Shown one piece after another: positions 34,422 through 44,008 of a stretch of 64,000 bases of DNA. The notes below the pieces were generated by a model. It saw nothing but the letters and a program-made list of their open reading frames with translations. It ran no database searches and was not told the DNA's origin. The DNA comes from VRUE01 sp963837735 (GTDB taxonomy: Bacteria; Actinomycetota; Thermoleophilia; Solirubrobacterales; 70-9), in assembly GCA_963837735.1 (NCBI GenBank), contig CAWIOM010000014.1:18505-82504 (forward strand), in the 5' to 3' direction. The position numbers and the translations under genes were made by a program. Numbering within the stretch: position 1 is the stretch's first letter; every line of letters starts with the position of its first letter.

Positions 34422-35569
34422 GCGGTTGCCGCAAAGGCCTCGGCCAGCGCCCGTGTTCCGGCCGGGAGGCCGTTGTGGCGCTCGACCAGGGCCCGCAGCG
34501 CCGCCAGCTCCGCGTCGTCGACGGCGAGAGCCCCCTGCAGCAACTCGGCGGCGTCGGAACGGAGGGGCGGGTCCCCGAACGGGTCGCGGGCGGCGGTGTC
34601 GTAGGCGGCCACGGTGAGGACGGTCCCGGCCGCAACGCCGTCCCCGCCGGCGCGGGCGACGACCACGGGCCGGCCGATCGCCGCCGCCTCGAGCGTCGTC
34701 TGGCCCTGGGCGACGATCAGGTCCGCCGCGGCGAGCCTCGCGATCGGGTCGGCCGGCGGCGGCTCGATGCGCCAGGTTCCGCGCGGCAGCCGGTCTTGGC
34801 AGAGCGATATCGCCTCACCCCGCCAGGGGCCCTCGCCGGCGATCGTCATCCGCGGGCTTCCCCCGGCGGCGATCTGCGCCCGGGTCAGCTCCGCGGCGAG
34901 AGCCGCGATCGCCTCCTTCTCGGGCGAGAGCCGCATCAGGGCGAGGATCTCTTCCGGCTCCCGGGAAGCCCGGCGGGGGGAAGACGGGGGAAGACGGATC
35001 GAGGCCGGGAGGACCCTAAATCCCCCGCTGGGCAGGTCGAAGGCGGATGTGATTCGTCGCCGGTGCTCTTCGCCGCGGACGACGGGGACCGCGTGGGGGT
35101 CGGCGAGCGCCTCCGCCAGCACCGCCCGTGCCCGGGGCAGGATCTCGGGGCCGAACCAGGATCGGGCCAGCGTCTTCGGTCCCTGGTGGAGGGCGAGGAC
35201 GGCGCGCCCGCACTCGGCGAGGGCGGGCTCGAAGCCTTCCATGACGAGGTGGTCCCAGTGGACGACGGCGACGTCGTGGCCCGCGAGGACCGACCGCAGC
35301 CCGTCGTGACCCTCGGCCGGCCTCCCGTCCCACTCGAAGTCGAGAGTCTCGATCCCGGCCGCCCGCGCCTCGCTCGATAGCGGTCCGGGCGGCGCCACGA
35401 TCGTCGCCCGGCCTCCGTCCTCGACGTGGCGGCCGAGCAGGTTTATCCACTGGCGGGCGGAGCCGCCGGCGATCAGGTTGTGAAGGAGGCAGCAGACGCT
35501 GTCCACCCCGAGCTCGCATTGATCCCCGGCGCGCTGCGAATATGCCGCCTGTGTCATCCCTGGTTCCAT
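34418..35569 (-). CDS. Glycosyltransferase, GT4-like
   Basis: Probable sugar transferase of the GT-B fold. N-terminal CCLLHNLIAGGSARQWINLL is the sugar-acceptor domain start; the C-terminal half has MTIAGEGPWRGEA and AADLIVAQGQTTLEAAAIGRPVVVARAG, the nucleotide-sugar binding region of family 4. The start may be ATG 35569 or ATG 35557; both overlap the divergent acyltransferase gene. 383 residues. A role in envelope glycan synthesis with that acyltransferase is plausible. Confidence 0.82.
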   Translation of the reverse strand: MEPGMTQAAYSQRAGDQCELGVDSVCCLLHNLIAGGSARQWINLLGRHVEDGGRATIVAPPGPLSSEARAAGIETLDFEWDGRPAEGHDGLRSVLAGHDVAVVHWDHLVMEGFEPALAECGRAVLALHQGPKTLARSWFGPEILPRARAVLAEALADPHAVPVVRGEEHRRRITSAFDLPSGGFRVLPASIRLPPSSPRRASREPEEILALMRLSPEKEAIAALAAELTRAQIAAGGSPRMTIAGEGPWRGEAISLCQDRLPRGTWRIEPPPADPIARLAAADLIVAQGQTTLEAAAIGRPVVVARAGGDGVAAGTVLTVAAYDTAARDPFGDPPLRSDAAELLQGALAVDDAELAALRALVERHNGLPAGTRALAEAFAATA

Positions 35570-36231
35570 CCGATCTCGCGCCCGGCCTCCTGATCGGCGC
35601 CCGGGTGGAAATTGCCGACGACGTCGATATCGGCCCCAACGTCGTCATCTATGACGACGTTCGCATCGAGGCGGGCGTCCGTCTCGACGTCGGCGCGGTG
35701 CTGGGCCGGTCGGCGCGCCTCAGCCGGCGCTCGCGGTCGGTGCCGGTGGGGCGCGAGACGACCGTGATCGAGACGGGAGCGTCGGTCTGCCCGTACGCGC
35801 TCGTCGGGACGGGGGTCCGAATGGGCCCTCACTCGCTCCTCGGAGACCATGCCCATCTCCGCGAAGGAGTTCGACTCGGAGCAGATGCCATGGTCGGCGC
35901 CGGATGCGGCATCGGGCGGAAGGTGGAGATCGGCGACCGCTCGCGGCTGCAGAACGGCACGGTGGTGGGGCCGAACGTCGTGATCGAGCCGGATTGCTTC
36001 CTCGGGCCGGGGGTCCAGATCCTCACCGGCCGGACGATGGGCAAGCCCTCCCGGGGGAGCTCCAGATTGCTGCGCCGCGGCTGTCAGATCGGCGCCGGGG
36101 CAAAGCTGATGCCCGGAGTCGAGATCGGCGAGGAGGCGGTGGTCGGCGCCGGCGCCGTCGTCGTCCGCGACGTCGCCGGCGGAACCCGCGTGATGGGCAT
36201 GCCGGCGCGGGACGGCTACGAGCCCGGGTAG
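35542..36231 (+). CDS. Left-handed beta-helix acyltransferase (hexapeptide repeats)
   Basis: Transferase of the LbH superfamily, probably acting on a sugar. Hexapeptide runs are visible: IGARVEIADDVDIGPNVVIY, GASVCPYALVGTGVRMG, then PNVVIEPDCFLGPGVQIL, GCQIGAGAKLMPGVEIGEEA and AVVVRDVAGGTRVMGMPA. 229 residues. The start region overlaps the divergent glycosyltransferase start. Donor unknown (acetyl- or succinyl-CoA). Confidence 0.85.
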   Translation: MPPVSSLVPSDLAPGLLIGARVEIADDVDIGPNVVIYDDVRIEAGVRLDVGAVLGRSARLSRRSRSVPVGRETTVIETGASVCPYALVGTGVRMGPHSLLGDHAHLREGVRLGADAMVGAGCGIGRKVEIGDRSRLQNGTVVGPNVVIEPDCFLGPGVQILTGRTMGKPSRGSSRLLRRGCQIGAGAKLMPGVEIGEEAVVGAGAVVVRDVAGGTRVMGMPARDGYEPG

Positions 36232-36884
36232 TCGGGGTCGCCCGGCAGGACCACCCTGTGGTCCTCGCTGCTGCCGACGACCTTTGGCAGGATCGGCTCG
36301 ATCGGCCGGTCCCGGTATGCCTCCATGGCCTCGTCGGCGGTCGCGAACGGCGCCAGCTCTTCGAGCTGCCTGACGGTGGGGAAGGCGAGGATCAGCTCGC
36401 CCCCCCGATGCGCGTCGAGCGCCGCCTCCGCCTCGAACCAAGAGGCCTCGACGGTCTCGAGTCCGTCGGGCCGGGGCGGCGAGTGGGCGGGGGCCATGGC
36501 GAGGAAGAACCAGGCGTCGAAGCGCCTCGAGATCACCTCGGGGGTTATCCATCGCGAGAAGAGCACGAGCTCCTCCTCGGCCGGCAGCTCGATCGAGGCC
36601 TCCTCGGCCAGCTCGCGCACAGCGCAGGCGCGGTGCGCGGCCTCGCCCTCGCCGTCGCCGGCGTCGACGCCGCCGCCGGGGAAGACCCAGACGCCGGGCA
36701 TGAACCTGGCCTCCGCGGCCCGTTTCAGAAGCAGGACCTCGAGCGCCCGGGCCCTGTGCCGGCCGCCCCGCCGCAGAAGCACGACCGAGGCGGCAGGCCG
36801 CGGCTCCGACGGCGTCCCCAGGTTCGGCGCCTCCGCCGGCCCGCGCCGCCGCTCGCGCTCCACCCGATCTCCCTCAGCACTCAC
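36216..36884 (-). CDS. Nudix hydrolase
   Basis: Hydrolyses a nucleoside diphosphate-linked compound. The Nudix box is GGGVDAGDGEGEAAHRACAV followed by RELAEEASI, with the catalytic Glu pair intact. VFPGGGVDAG and SRWITPEVISRRFDAWFFLA place it in the larger NUDT19/CoA-pyrophosphatase-like branch. 222 residues. Its stop overlaps the acyltransferase stop. Confidence 0.87.
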   Translation of the reverse strand: MSAEGDRVERERRRGPAEAPNLGTPSEPRPAASVVLLRRGGRHRARALEVLLLKRAAEARFMPGVWVFPGGGVDAGDGEGEAAHRACAVRELAEEASIELPAEEELVLFSRWITPEVISRRFDAWFFLAMAPAHSPPRPDGLETVEASWFEAEAALDAHRGGELILAFPTVRQLEELAPFATADEAMEAYRDRPIEPILPKVVGSSEDHRVVLPGDPDYPGS

Positions 36885-36940
36885 CTGCCCACCCTATCCC
36901 GACGCGATCGAGCTCCAACCTCCTGCTCGGCGGGAGCTGC

Positions 36941-38119
36941 TCAGGCGCGCCCGAGGGCCTCGCGCCGGGCGCGGCGAATCCAGGCGCGACGGCAGAGCCA
37001 GGCGAGCAGAGCGAGGAGGGCGAGGGGGGCGAGGATCGCCAGCCCGATCACGGTCACTCCCGCCCCGACCGCGAGAATCCGGCCGGCGTCGTCGAGGCCG
37101 TCGCCGATTCCCCAACCGGTGCTGCTGCCGTCGCCCGAGGCCGAGCCGTTGCCGGTCTCGATTCGCAGTGAGACGCGTGAGAGGTTGGCCCGGCGGCTCA
37201 GCGAGGATTGGCGCGAGCGCAGCGCGGCGGCGCGCCGGCGCTCCGAACGCAGTTGCGCTTCGACCGCGGCCCGCTCGGCGTCGGTGTGGGCGTCGGCGAG
37301 CTGGCCGAGCAGCCCCTCGATCCTCGCCCGCGAGTCCCGCAGCTGTTCGCCCACGCGCACGCTTGGCGCGGTGATGTCCTGGGTGGCCTCGTGGCGCGAG
37401 CGGACCTCGCCGATCGCCGAGAAGTCGGCGAGCGCGTCGCCGAGCTTGGTGGAGGGGATCAGGAGCTCGAAGTCGGCGCCGGCGACGCCGGCCTCGCCGT
37501 CGCGGATCGAGGAGCTGAGCACGATCCCGTCGACCGCGTGGACGGCGTCGAAGACCTTGGCGGCGTCGCCGCGCACGTCGCCCGGATCGGCGCCGAGGAC
37601 GACATCCGCCGAGCGTTCGATGTCGCGGCGGCCGGCGTCGGCGGCGTAGGGGCCGGTCGTCGGCGCCGGCGGCGACGCGCTCCTCTGGATCTCCGAGCCG
37701 CCCGAGGTGGCGGCTGCACCGGCTTCGGAGCCCTGCGACTCGTACGAGTAGGCGGTGCCCGACGAGCCCTTGGTTGTTCCGGCGTCGGGGAGCGCCGGCT
37801 TCGCGGCCGGGGCCGCCGCGGAGGGCGCCTGAGAGATCGGAGAGCTGGAGGTCGGCGAGCCGCTCTCGGTCGTCGCAACCACGGCGGTGGCGATGACAAC
37901 GGCGGCGAGGGCAAGGCCTCCGGCCGGGGCCAGCAGCCGTCGCGGCGGGGTGAAGGCGACGCGCTCGCGGAGGCGGGCCAGCGCCGCGCCCCAGCGTGAA
38001 TCGCGCGGGAATCCGGCGGCGGCACGCGCGTCGAGCTCGGCGGCGAACTCGGGCTCCGGCGTCGGGCGCATCTCGCGCAGCGCGGTGGTTAGCTCGGTCT
38101 CGTTCTCAAAGGGCTTCAT
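36941..38119 (-). CDS. DUF4349 protein with anti-sigma-like N-terminus
   Basis: The N-terminal cytoplasmic segment (MKPFENETELTTALREMRP...) precedes a membrane helix (LALAAVVIATAVVATT), a low-complexity Ser/Pro/Ala stretch, a DUF4349 domain (RRDIERSADVVLGADP, VDGIVLSSSIRDGE, FELLIPSTKLGDALADFSAI) with a coiled segment, and a second helix (VIGLAILAPLALLALLAWL). 392 residues. The start lies inside the end of the ECF sigma gene, so it is probably that factor's membrane-bound regulator. Confidence 0.82.
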   Translation of the reverse strand: MKPFENETELTTALREMRPTPEPEFAAELDARAAAGFPRDSRWGAALARLRERVAFTPPRRLLAPAGGLALAAVVIATAVVATTESGSPTSSSPISQAPSAAAPAAKPALPDAGTTKGSSGTAYSYESQGSEAGAAATSGGSEIQRSASPPAPTTGPYAADAGRRDIERSADVVLGADPGDVRGDAAKVFDAVHAVDGIVLSSSIRDGEAGVAGADFELLIPSTKLGDALADFSAIGEVRSRHEATQDITAPSVRVGEQLRDSRARIEGLLGQLADAHTDAERAAVEAQLRSERRRAAALRSRQSSLSRRANLSRVSLRIETGNGSASGDGSSTGWGIGDGLDDAGRILAVGAGVTVIGLAILAPLALLALLAWLCRRAWIRRARREALGRA

Positions 38120-38647
38120 CGCAGGCCTCCCTCAACTTGTTCATTGCCCGGTTCAGCCGGGTGCCGGCGTTCGACTCGGAGATCTCGAGCACGGTCGCGA
38201 TCTCGCGCGTTGCCGAGGCCGGCGAAGAACTTGAGCGCGATCAGCTCGCGCTCGGCGGCGCTGAGCGTGTCGAGCGCAGCGCCGAGCGCCAGGCGCCGCT
38301 CGCTCTGCTCGACGCCCTCGGCGCCGGACGTGGCGACGGACGTCGGCGGGATCGGCCGCCAGCTTCGCGTGGCGCCTGCGGCGGCGCAGCTCGTCGAGGG
38401 CGGCGTTGCGGGCGATGCCGAAGAGCCAGGCGCGGGGCTCGCCGCGACCGGCGTCGAAGCGGGCCCGCTTGCGGTAGGCGCGCTCGAAGGCGGTCGCGGT
38501 GACCTCCTCGGCGGCGGCCCGGTCGCGGAGGATGCCCGCTGCGTAGGCGTAGACGTCGTCGCGGCTCGAACGGTAGAGGCGCTCGAAGGCGATATCGGCC
38601 CCGCGCGGCGCCTCCTCCTCTGCGGTTGCGACAAGAGTCTGAGTCAC
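38106..38647 (-). CDS. ECF RNA polymerase sigma factor (two frame breaks)
   Basis: Three frame segments make one gene: IAFERLYRSSRDDVYAYAAG with DELRRRRRHAKLAADPAD (region 2), SVATSGAEGVEQSERRLALG with TLSAAERELIALKFFAGLGN, and REIATVLEISESNAGTRLNR to MNKLREACDEAL (region 4 helix-turn-helix). One added base near 38345 and one near 38214 explain the breaks; corrected length is about 179 residues. Start GTG 38647. Its end overlaps the DUF4349 start by 14 bases. Confidence 0.8.
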
Positions 38648-38727
38648 GCCCCTACTACGGGCTCGGTGCCGATCCATCACAGCGCCGCCAGTATCTGCGT
38701 TCGACCCCTGTTCTGGCGGGGCCCTCG

Positions 38728-40059
38728 TCAGGCGGCCTGCGGCAGCGCCTCGAGGGGGGCCCGACGGGCGGGCTCCGTGGCGAGGGCGAGGGCGGCCTCG
38801 ATCGACTCGCCGGTGATCTCGAGCAGCCGCCGCAGGTCGCCCTTGGAGATCGAGAGCGGTGGCATCAGCACGACCGTGTCGCCGAGCGGCCGCAGGATCG
38901 CCCCGCGACGCCGAGCCTCGAGCGTCACCCGGTGGCCGACGCGGAGCGCCGGGTCGTGCTCGCCGAGGTCGATGCCGACCATGAAGCCGCGGCCGCGGAC
39001 CTCGGCCACCTCGGGCATCGCCTGGATCTCGTCGAGCAGCTCGGCGAGCAGCCTGATCTTCGGCTGCAGGCGGAGGATCGTGCGCTCCTGCTCGAACGCG
39101 TCGAGGCTGGCCAGCGCCGCCGCGCAGGCGAGCGGGTTGCCGGTGTAGGTATGGCCGTGGAAGAAGGTGCGCTGCTCCTCCGGAGCCCCCATGAAGCCCG
39201 CGTAGATGCGCTCCGTCGCCAGCGTCGCCGCCAGCGGCATGTAGCCGCCGGTAAGGCCCTTGGCAAGGCAGAGCAGGTCGGGGGAGACGCGCTCCTGCTC
39301 GCAGGCGAACATCGTCCCGGTGCGGCCGAAGCCGGTCGCGACCTCGTCGCAGATCAGCAGGACTCCGTATTCGTCGCAGAGCTCCCGGACCGCCCGCAGG
39401 TAGCCCGGCGGGTGGACGATCATGCCGGCCGCGCCCTGGACCAGCGGCTCGACGATAACGGCGGCGACCTCCTCTTCGTGCCGGGAGAGAATGCGCTCCA
39501 GGTGTGCCGCGTCGCCGGGCTCGGCGGTGTGCCCGTCGAAGAGCAGCGGGCGGTAGGCGGCGTGGAAGAGGTCGATGCCGCCAACCGAGACCGAGCCGAT
39601 CGTGTCGCCGTGGTAGGCGTCGCGCAGGTGGACGAACGAGGTGCGTCGGGTGTGCTGTCCGCCTCGCTGCCGTTGGTACTGGAAGGCCATCTTCAGGGCG
39701 ATCTCGGTCGCGGTCGAGCCGGAGTCCGAGTAGAAGACGCGCGAGAGGCCCGGCGGCGCGATCCCGACGAGGCGAGATGCCAGCTCCGCCGCTCCGCCAT
39801 GGGAGAGGCCGAGCATCGTCGAGTGGGCGACCCTGTCGAGCTGGTCCCGCACCGCGGTGTCGATGCCGTCGTGGCGATGGCCGTGGACGTTGCACCAGAG
39901 GGAGGAGACGCCGTCCAGGTAGCGGCGCCCGTCGGCGTCGATCAGGTGGGAGCCCTCGCCGCGCTCGATCATCAGAGGCTCTTCCTCGACCCAGCCCTGC
40001 TGCTGGGTGAACGGGTGCCAGAGGTGGTCGCGATCGAGCTGCCCGTGGTCCTTCGACAT
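38728..40059 (-). CDS. bioA: Adenosylmethionine-8-amino-7-oxononanoate aminotransferase
   Basis: Converts KAPA to DAPA in biotin synthesis using SAM as amino donor. The 443 residues start DHLWHPFTQQQGW, typical of BioA, and show SSLWCNVHGH, DAYHGDTIGS, CDEVATGFGRTGT and the PLP lysine in LCLAKGLTGG. Separated from bioB-bioF-bioD by the MarR-MFS pair. Divergent from marR across a 131-base regulatory region. Confidence 0.95.
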   Translation of the reverse strand: MSKDHGQLDRDHLWHPFTQQQGWVEEEPLMIERGEGSHLIDADGRRYLDGVSSLWCNVHGHRHDGIDTAVRDQLDRVAHSTMLGLSHGGAAELASRLVGIAPPGLSRVFYSDSGSTATEIALKMAFQYQRQRGGQHTRRTSFVHLRDAYHGDTIGSVSVGGIDLFHAAYRPLLFDGHTAEPGDAAHLERILSRHEEEVAAVIVEPLVQGAAGMIVHPPGYLRAVRELCDEYGVLLICDEVATGFGRTGTMFACEQERVSPDLLCLAKGLTGGYMPLAATLATERIYAGFMGAPEEQRTFFHGHTYTGNPLACAAALASLDAFEQERTILRLQPKIRLLAELLDEIQAMPEVAEVRGRGFMVGIDLGEHDPALRVGHRVTLEARRRGAILRPLGDTVVLMPPLSISKGDLRRLLEITGESIEAALALATEPARRAPLEALPQAA

Positions 40060-40121
40060 CGTCGCCGCCGACAGTAGCCCCGGCCTCGGCCGGAAACGGG
40101 TCGGCGATGGACAGGGATCTC

Positions 40122-40137
40122 TGTGATGTGCATCACA
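40122..40137. promoter_or_regulatory. CRP/FNR-type operator
   Basis: TGTGATGTGCATCACA is a perfect fit to the TGTGA-N6-TCACA site of the CRP/FNR family; the surrounding palindrome CTGTGATG-TG-CATCACAG spans 40121-40138. It sits 62 bases from the bioA start and 53 from the marR start, within a 131-base gap (40060-40190). Confidence 0.6.
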
Positions 40138-40140
40138 GGA

Positions 40141-40168
40141 GTAACTATTGCTCTGGAGAAATAGTTAC
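40141..40168. promoter_or_regulatory. Inverted-repeat operator upstream of marR
   Basis: GTAACTATT (40141-40149), 10-base spacer, AATAGTTAC (40160-40168): perfect 9-base arms in AT-rich sequence that stands out from its GC-rich surroundings. A further half-site, AACTATT, follows at 40179-40185, five bases before the marR ATG. The arrangement suits MarR autorepression, and could also affect bioA. Confidence 0.65.
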
Positions 40169-40190
40169 GTTCCATGCAACTATTGTCGAC

Positions 40191-40724
40191 ATGCAGGCGA
40201 GCGACAACGCGACGGCCCCCGAGAGCGACAACGAGATCAGCGCCGAGGCGCAGGAGACGGCGGCCAGGCTGAGCGCCCTGATGCGCCACGTCTTCCTCTA
40301 CGACCGCGGCAACCAGCTGCGCGTGATCGAGGAGTCGGGGCTGACGATGACCCAGACCAAGGCGCTGCTCGAGCTCGGCGGCCTCGGCCGCGAGGTCGAG
40401 CCAAAGCAGGTCAGCGACCTCGCCGAGACCTTCGGCGTCTCGGTTCCCTCGATGAGCCGGGCCGTGGACGGCCTGGTCAAGGACCGCCGGGTGACGAGGG
40501 TCGAGGACCCCGACGACAGGCGCGTCCGCCTGGTCGCGATCACCGACCGAGGCAAGGAGCTCGTCAACACCCTGCTGATCGTCCGCCAGGCCGGGTTGGA
40601 GTCGTTCGCCCAGTCGTTGAGCCCGGCCCAGCGCCGCAAGGTCGACGCCGCCGTCGACGCGCTGATGGATCGCGAGGACATCGCCCAGACCTTTGAGCAC
40701 CTGAAGGAGGTAGAACCAACTTGA
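40191..40724 (+). CDS. MarR family transcriptional regulator
   Basis: Winged-helix dimeric regulator, usually released by small molecules. ATG 40191 follows the operators directly; an earlier in-frame ATG at 40107 would span them and is unlikely. Helix-turn-helix: QVSDLAETFGVSVPSMSRAVDGL, wing: RRVTRVEDPDDRRVRLVAITDRG. 177 residues with an acidic N-terminal 25. Overlaps the MFS start by 4 bases, so it probably controls that exporter. Confidence 0.9.
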   Translation: MQASDNATAPESDNEISAEAQETAARLSALMRHVFLYDRGNQLRVIEESGLTMTQTKALLELGGLGREVEPKQVSDLAETFGVSVPSMSRAVDGLVKDRRVTRVEDPDDRRVRLVAITDRGKELVNTLLIVRQAGLESFAQSLSPAQRRKVDAAVDALMDREDIAQTFEHLKEVEPT

Positions 40725-42213
40725 CCCGCTATCGCCACCTGATCACCGACGACAACCGCAAGTGGTGGACCCTCGGAGCGATGTGCTTCGCGCTGTTCAT
40801 GATCATGCTCGACAACACCGTCGTCAACGTCGCCCTGCCCTCGATCCAGCGAGACCTGCAGCGCCTCGATCTCCGGGCTGGAGTGGACGATCAACGGTTA
40901 CACGCTCTCATTCGCCGTGCTGCTCGCGACCGGCGGGCGGCTCGGCGACATCTTCGGCCGCCGCCGCATGTTCATCCTCGGCGTCGTCATCTTCGCCGTC
41001 TCCTCGGCGACGGCCGGCCTGGCCCAGAACCCGACCGACCTGGTCGCCAGTCGCGTCGTCCAGGGCGTCGGCGCCGCACTGATGATGCCGGCGACGCTCT
41101 CGATCGTCACCCACGCGTTCCCGCCGCACGAGCGCGGCAAAGCGATGGGCACCTGGGCCGGCGTCTCGGGCCTGGCGCTCGCCGTCGGTCCCGTGATCGG
41201 CGGCCTGCTCACCGAGCACGTCAGCTGGCGGGCGATCTTCTACCTCAATATCCCGGTCGCGATCGGCGCGGTTGCCGCCGCCCTCTTCGCGGTCCGCGAG
41301 TCCCGCGACACGACCGTCGGCCGCGAGGTGGACTACGCCGGGGTGGCGGTCCTGACCGCCTCGCTGACGGCGCTGATCCTCGCCCTGGTCGAGGGCAATG
41401 CATGGGGCTGGGGGTCGACCGAAATCGTCGCCCTGCTGGCCGGCGCCGCCGATCGGCCTGGCGGCCTTCGTCGCGATCGAGCTGCGGGTCAAGGTGCCGA
41501 TGGTCGAATTCCGCTTCTTCTCCGATCGGAACTTCCTCGGCGCGGTGGTCGTCGCCCTGATCATCTCCTTCGCGATGCTGGGCGTCTTCTTCTTCCTCGC
41601 CCTCTATATGCAGGACATCCTCAAATACTCGCCGCTGGAGGCCGGGATCAGGTTCCTGCCCTCGACCCTGATGATCGTCACCCTGGCGCCGGTATCCGGT
41701 CGGATGGCGGACCGATTCGGCCCCCGCTGGCTGATCGTCGGCGGCCTCCTCGTCCTCGCCGCGTCGCTCTACAGCTTCACCGGGATCGCCGTCGATTCCA
41801 CCTACCTGGACCTGCTGCCCGGATTCATGCTGCTGGGCATCGGGATCGCGATGACGATGTCGCCGATGACCAGCGCCGCGATGAACGCCGTCCCTGTCGA
41901 GAAGGCGGGGATCGCCTCGGGGGTGCTCTCGATGTTCCGGATGATCGGCGGCAGCCTCGGCGTGGCGATCACGGGCGCGATCTTCCAGGGCGCGGTCGGG
42001 ACAGCCAACTTCGAGACCGCGGGCCCGCAGGACTTCGTCGACGCCCTCAGTCAGGCGATGGCCGTCTCGGGCGCGGTCGCCCTCGCCGGGGCCGTCTTCG
42101 CCGCGGTCACGATCCGCGCGAAGAGCAAGTCGCTCAGCCTCGAGGAGGCGGAGGAAGTGCTGGCCATGAGCCCGGATCCCGCAGGTCAAGTCGAGGCAGC
42201 GTCACAGGTCTGA
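40721..42213 (+). CDS. MFS drug-resistance transporter, DHA2 family (two frame breaks)
   Basis: Proton-driven multidrug exporter of the EmrB/QacA type with 14 predicted helices. TTG 40721 has AAGGAGG about 11 bases upstream. Segments: FALFMIMLDNTVVNVALPSI (motif D1), ISGLEWTINGYTLSFAVLLA, GRLGDIFGRRRMFILG (motif A), then GLAAFVAIELRVKVPMVEFR to the end. One added base near 40863 and one near 41445 restore a 496-residue protein. Its 3' end overlaps bioD by 80 bases. Confidence 0.85.
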
Positions 42214-42794
42214 CTCCCGAGAGGGCCGCGATCGTCTCCAGATTCGATACCTCGACTCGGCTCGGCGAGTCCGGCCATGGGGTGAGGACGACCGTTCCCA
42301 CGTCGAGCCCGGCCGCCCGTGCGGCCTCGATCGTCAGCAGGGTGTGGTTGATCGTCCCCAGCCCCGGCGAGGCGGCGATCGCCAGCGGCAGGCCAAGGCC
42401 CGCGGCCAGGTCGCGGACCAGGTAGTCCGGGGCGAGCGGCACGAGCAGCCCGCCGACGCCCTCACAGACCAGGAACTCGGCCTCGCCCGCGGCCGCCGAG
42501 GCCGCCGAGCGCAGGCGCCCGGGCTCGATCTCCTCGCCGGCAAGCTGCAGCCGCCAGGTGCGGGGAGGCGGGCGGGCCGTAGCGGTAGGGGGCGATCTCG
42601 TCGTCGCTCTGGACCGACCCGGCGGCGCGGCGCAGGAGCTCGTGGTCGGGCTCCCCCGGGTCGTCGAGCCCGGTCAGTGCCGGCTTGAAGACGGCGACCG
42701 AGCGGCCGCCGGCGGCGACCGTCCTGGCGATCGCCGCGGCGACCACGGTCTTGCCGACCTCGGTGCCGGTGCCGGTGACGAAGACGCCCTCCAC
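42134..42794 (-). CDS. bioD: Dethiobiotin synthetase (one frame break near 42553)
   Basis: ATP-dependent ring closure of DAPA to dethiobiotin. The N-terminus has the P-loop VTGTGTEVGKTVVAAA, FKPALTGLD and YRYGPPASPHLAA. The second part continues one frame later: LAGEEIEPGRLRSAASA, FLVCEGVGGLLVPLAPDYLV and SPGLGTINHTLLTIEAARAA. One added base in ggctgcagc near 42553 accounts for the shift; about 219 residues. Follows bioF by 10 bases in a bioB-bioF-bioD operon. Confidence 0.88.
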
Positions 42795-42804
42795 GGCTAG
42801 GCGG

Positions 42805-44008
42805 CTAGGCCGCGATCGGAACCGCGCGGGCGGCGGGCGCCGCCTGCGCGATGCCCAGCTTCCGGGCCGTCGCTGCGATCGCCCGGGCGGCGTCCCGGAG
42901 CTCGCGCTCGCCGTGGGTCGCCATCACCGTCAGGCGCAGCCGCGAGGTGCCGGCGGGCACGGTCGGCGGGCGGATCCCCTGGGCGAATACTCCGCGCTCG
43001 AGAAGACGCTCGCTGAGCTCCATCGTCGGCTCCGCCTCGCCGATCGCCACGGGGACGATCTGGGTGTGCGAGCTGCCGGCGGGCAGCCGCTCGGTGGCCA
43101 GCGCTTCGCGCAGGACGCTGGAGTTGGCGCGCAGCCGCTCGATCCGGCGGGGATCGGTCTCGAGGACCTCGAGGGCGGCCTCGGCGGCCGCCATCGACGG
43201 CGGCGGCGGCGCGGTCGAGAAGATGAAGGGACGGGCGGTGTTGAGCAGGAGCTCGACCAACTCCGCGCCTGCGCAGGCGTAGGCGCCGTAGGAGCCGAGC
43301 GCCTTGCCGAGGGTTCCGACGATGACGTCGACCTCGTCGGTGAGGCCGGCGGCGGCAACCGAGCCGCGGCCACCCGGCCCGAGCGAGCCGGTCGCGTGCG
43401 CCTCGTCGACCATCAGCCGGCAGCCGTGGTCCCGGGCCAGCTGCACGAGGCCCTCGAGCGGGGCGACATCCCCGTCCATCGAGAAGACCCCGTCGGTGAC
43501 GACCAGGGAGGCCCGCCCGCCCGCCCTTCCCAGCCCCCAGGCGAGGTGCTCGAGGTCGCGGTGGCGGTAGACGAAGGTCTCGGCCCGCGCCAGGCGGCAG
43601 CCGTCGACGATGCTCGCGTGGTTCAGCTCGTCGGAGAAGACGACGGAGCCGCCGGGCGCGAGCGCCGGGATCGTGCCGGTGTTGGCGAGGTAGCCGGAGC
43701 CGTAGAGCAGGGCCGCCTCGAAGCCCTTGAATTCGGCCAGTCGCCGCTCAAGCCGGCGGTGCGGCGTCATGTTCCCCGAGATCAGGCGAGAGGCCCCGGC
43801 GCCGGCCCCCCAGCGCATCGCCGCGCCGGCCGCCGCGGCCCGCACGTCCGGGATGGCCGGCGAGGCCCAGGTAGTCGTTCGAGCAGAGCAGCAGTACCTG
43901 CTTGCCGTCGAGCGTCACCCTCGGCCCCTGTGGGCCGTCGACCAGCCGCAGCCGACGGCGGAGCCCGCGGTCGCGGAGCTCCTCCAGTCGCTCGGAGACG
44001 TCGGTCAC
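42805..44008 (-). CDS. bioF: 8-amino-7-oxononanoate synthase (one frame break near 43852)
   Basis: PLP enzyme joining pimeloyl thioester and alanine. Start GTG 44008 overlaps the bioB stop. N-terminus ERLEELRDRGLRRRLRLVDG and LLCSNDYLGLAGHP, then after one added base DVRAAAAGAAMRWGAGAGAS, RLISGNMTPHRRLE, LMVDEAHATGSLG and the PLP lysine in IVGTLGKALGSYGAYACAG. Corrected length about 400. Confidence 0.9.
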
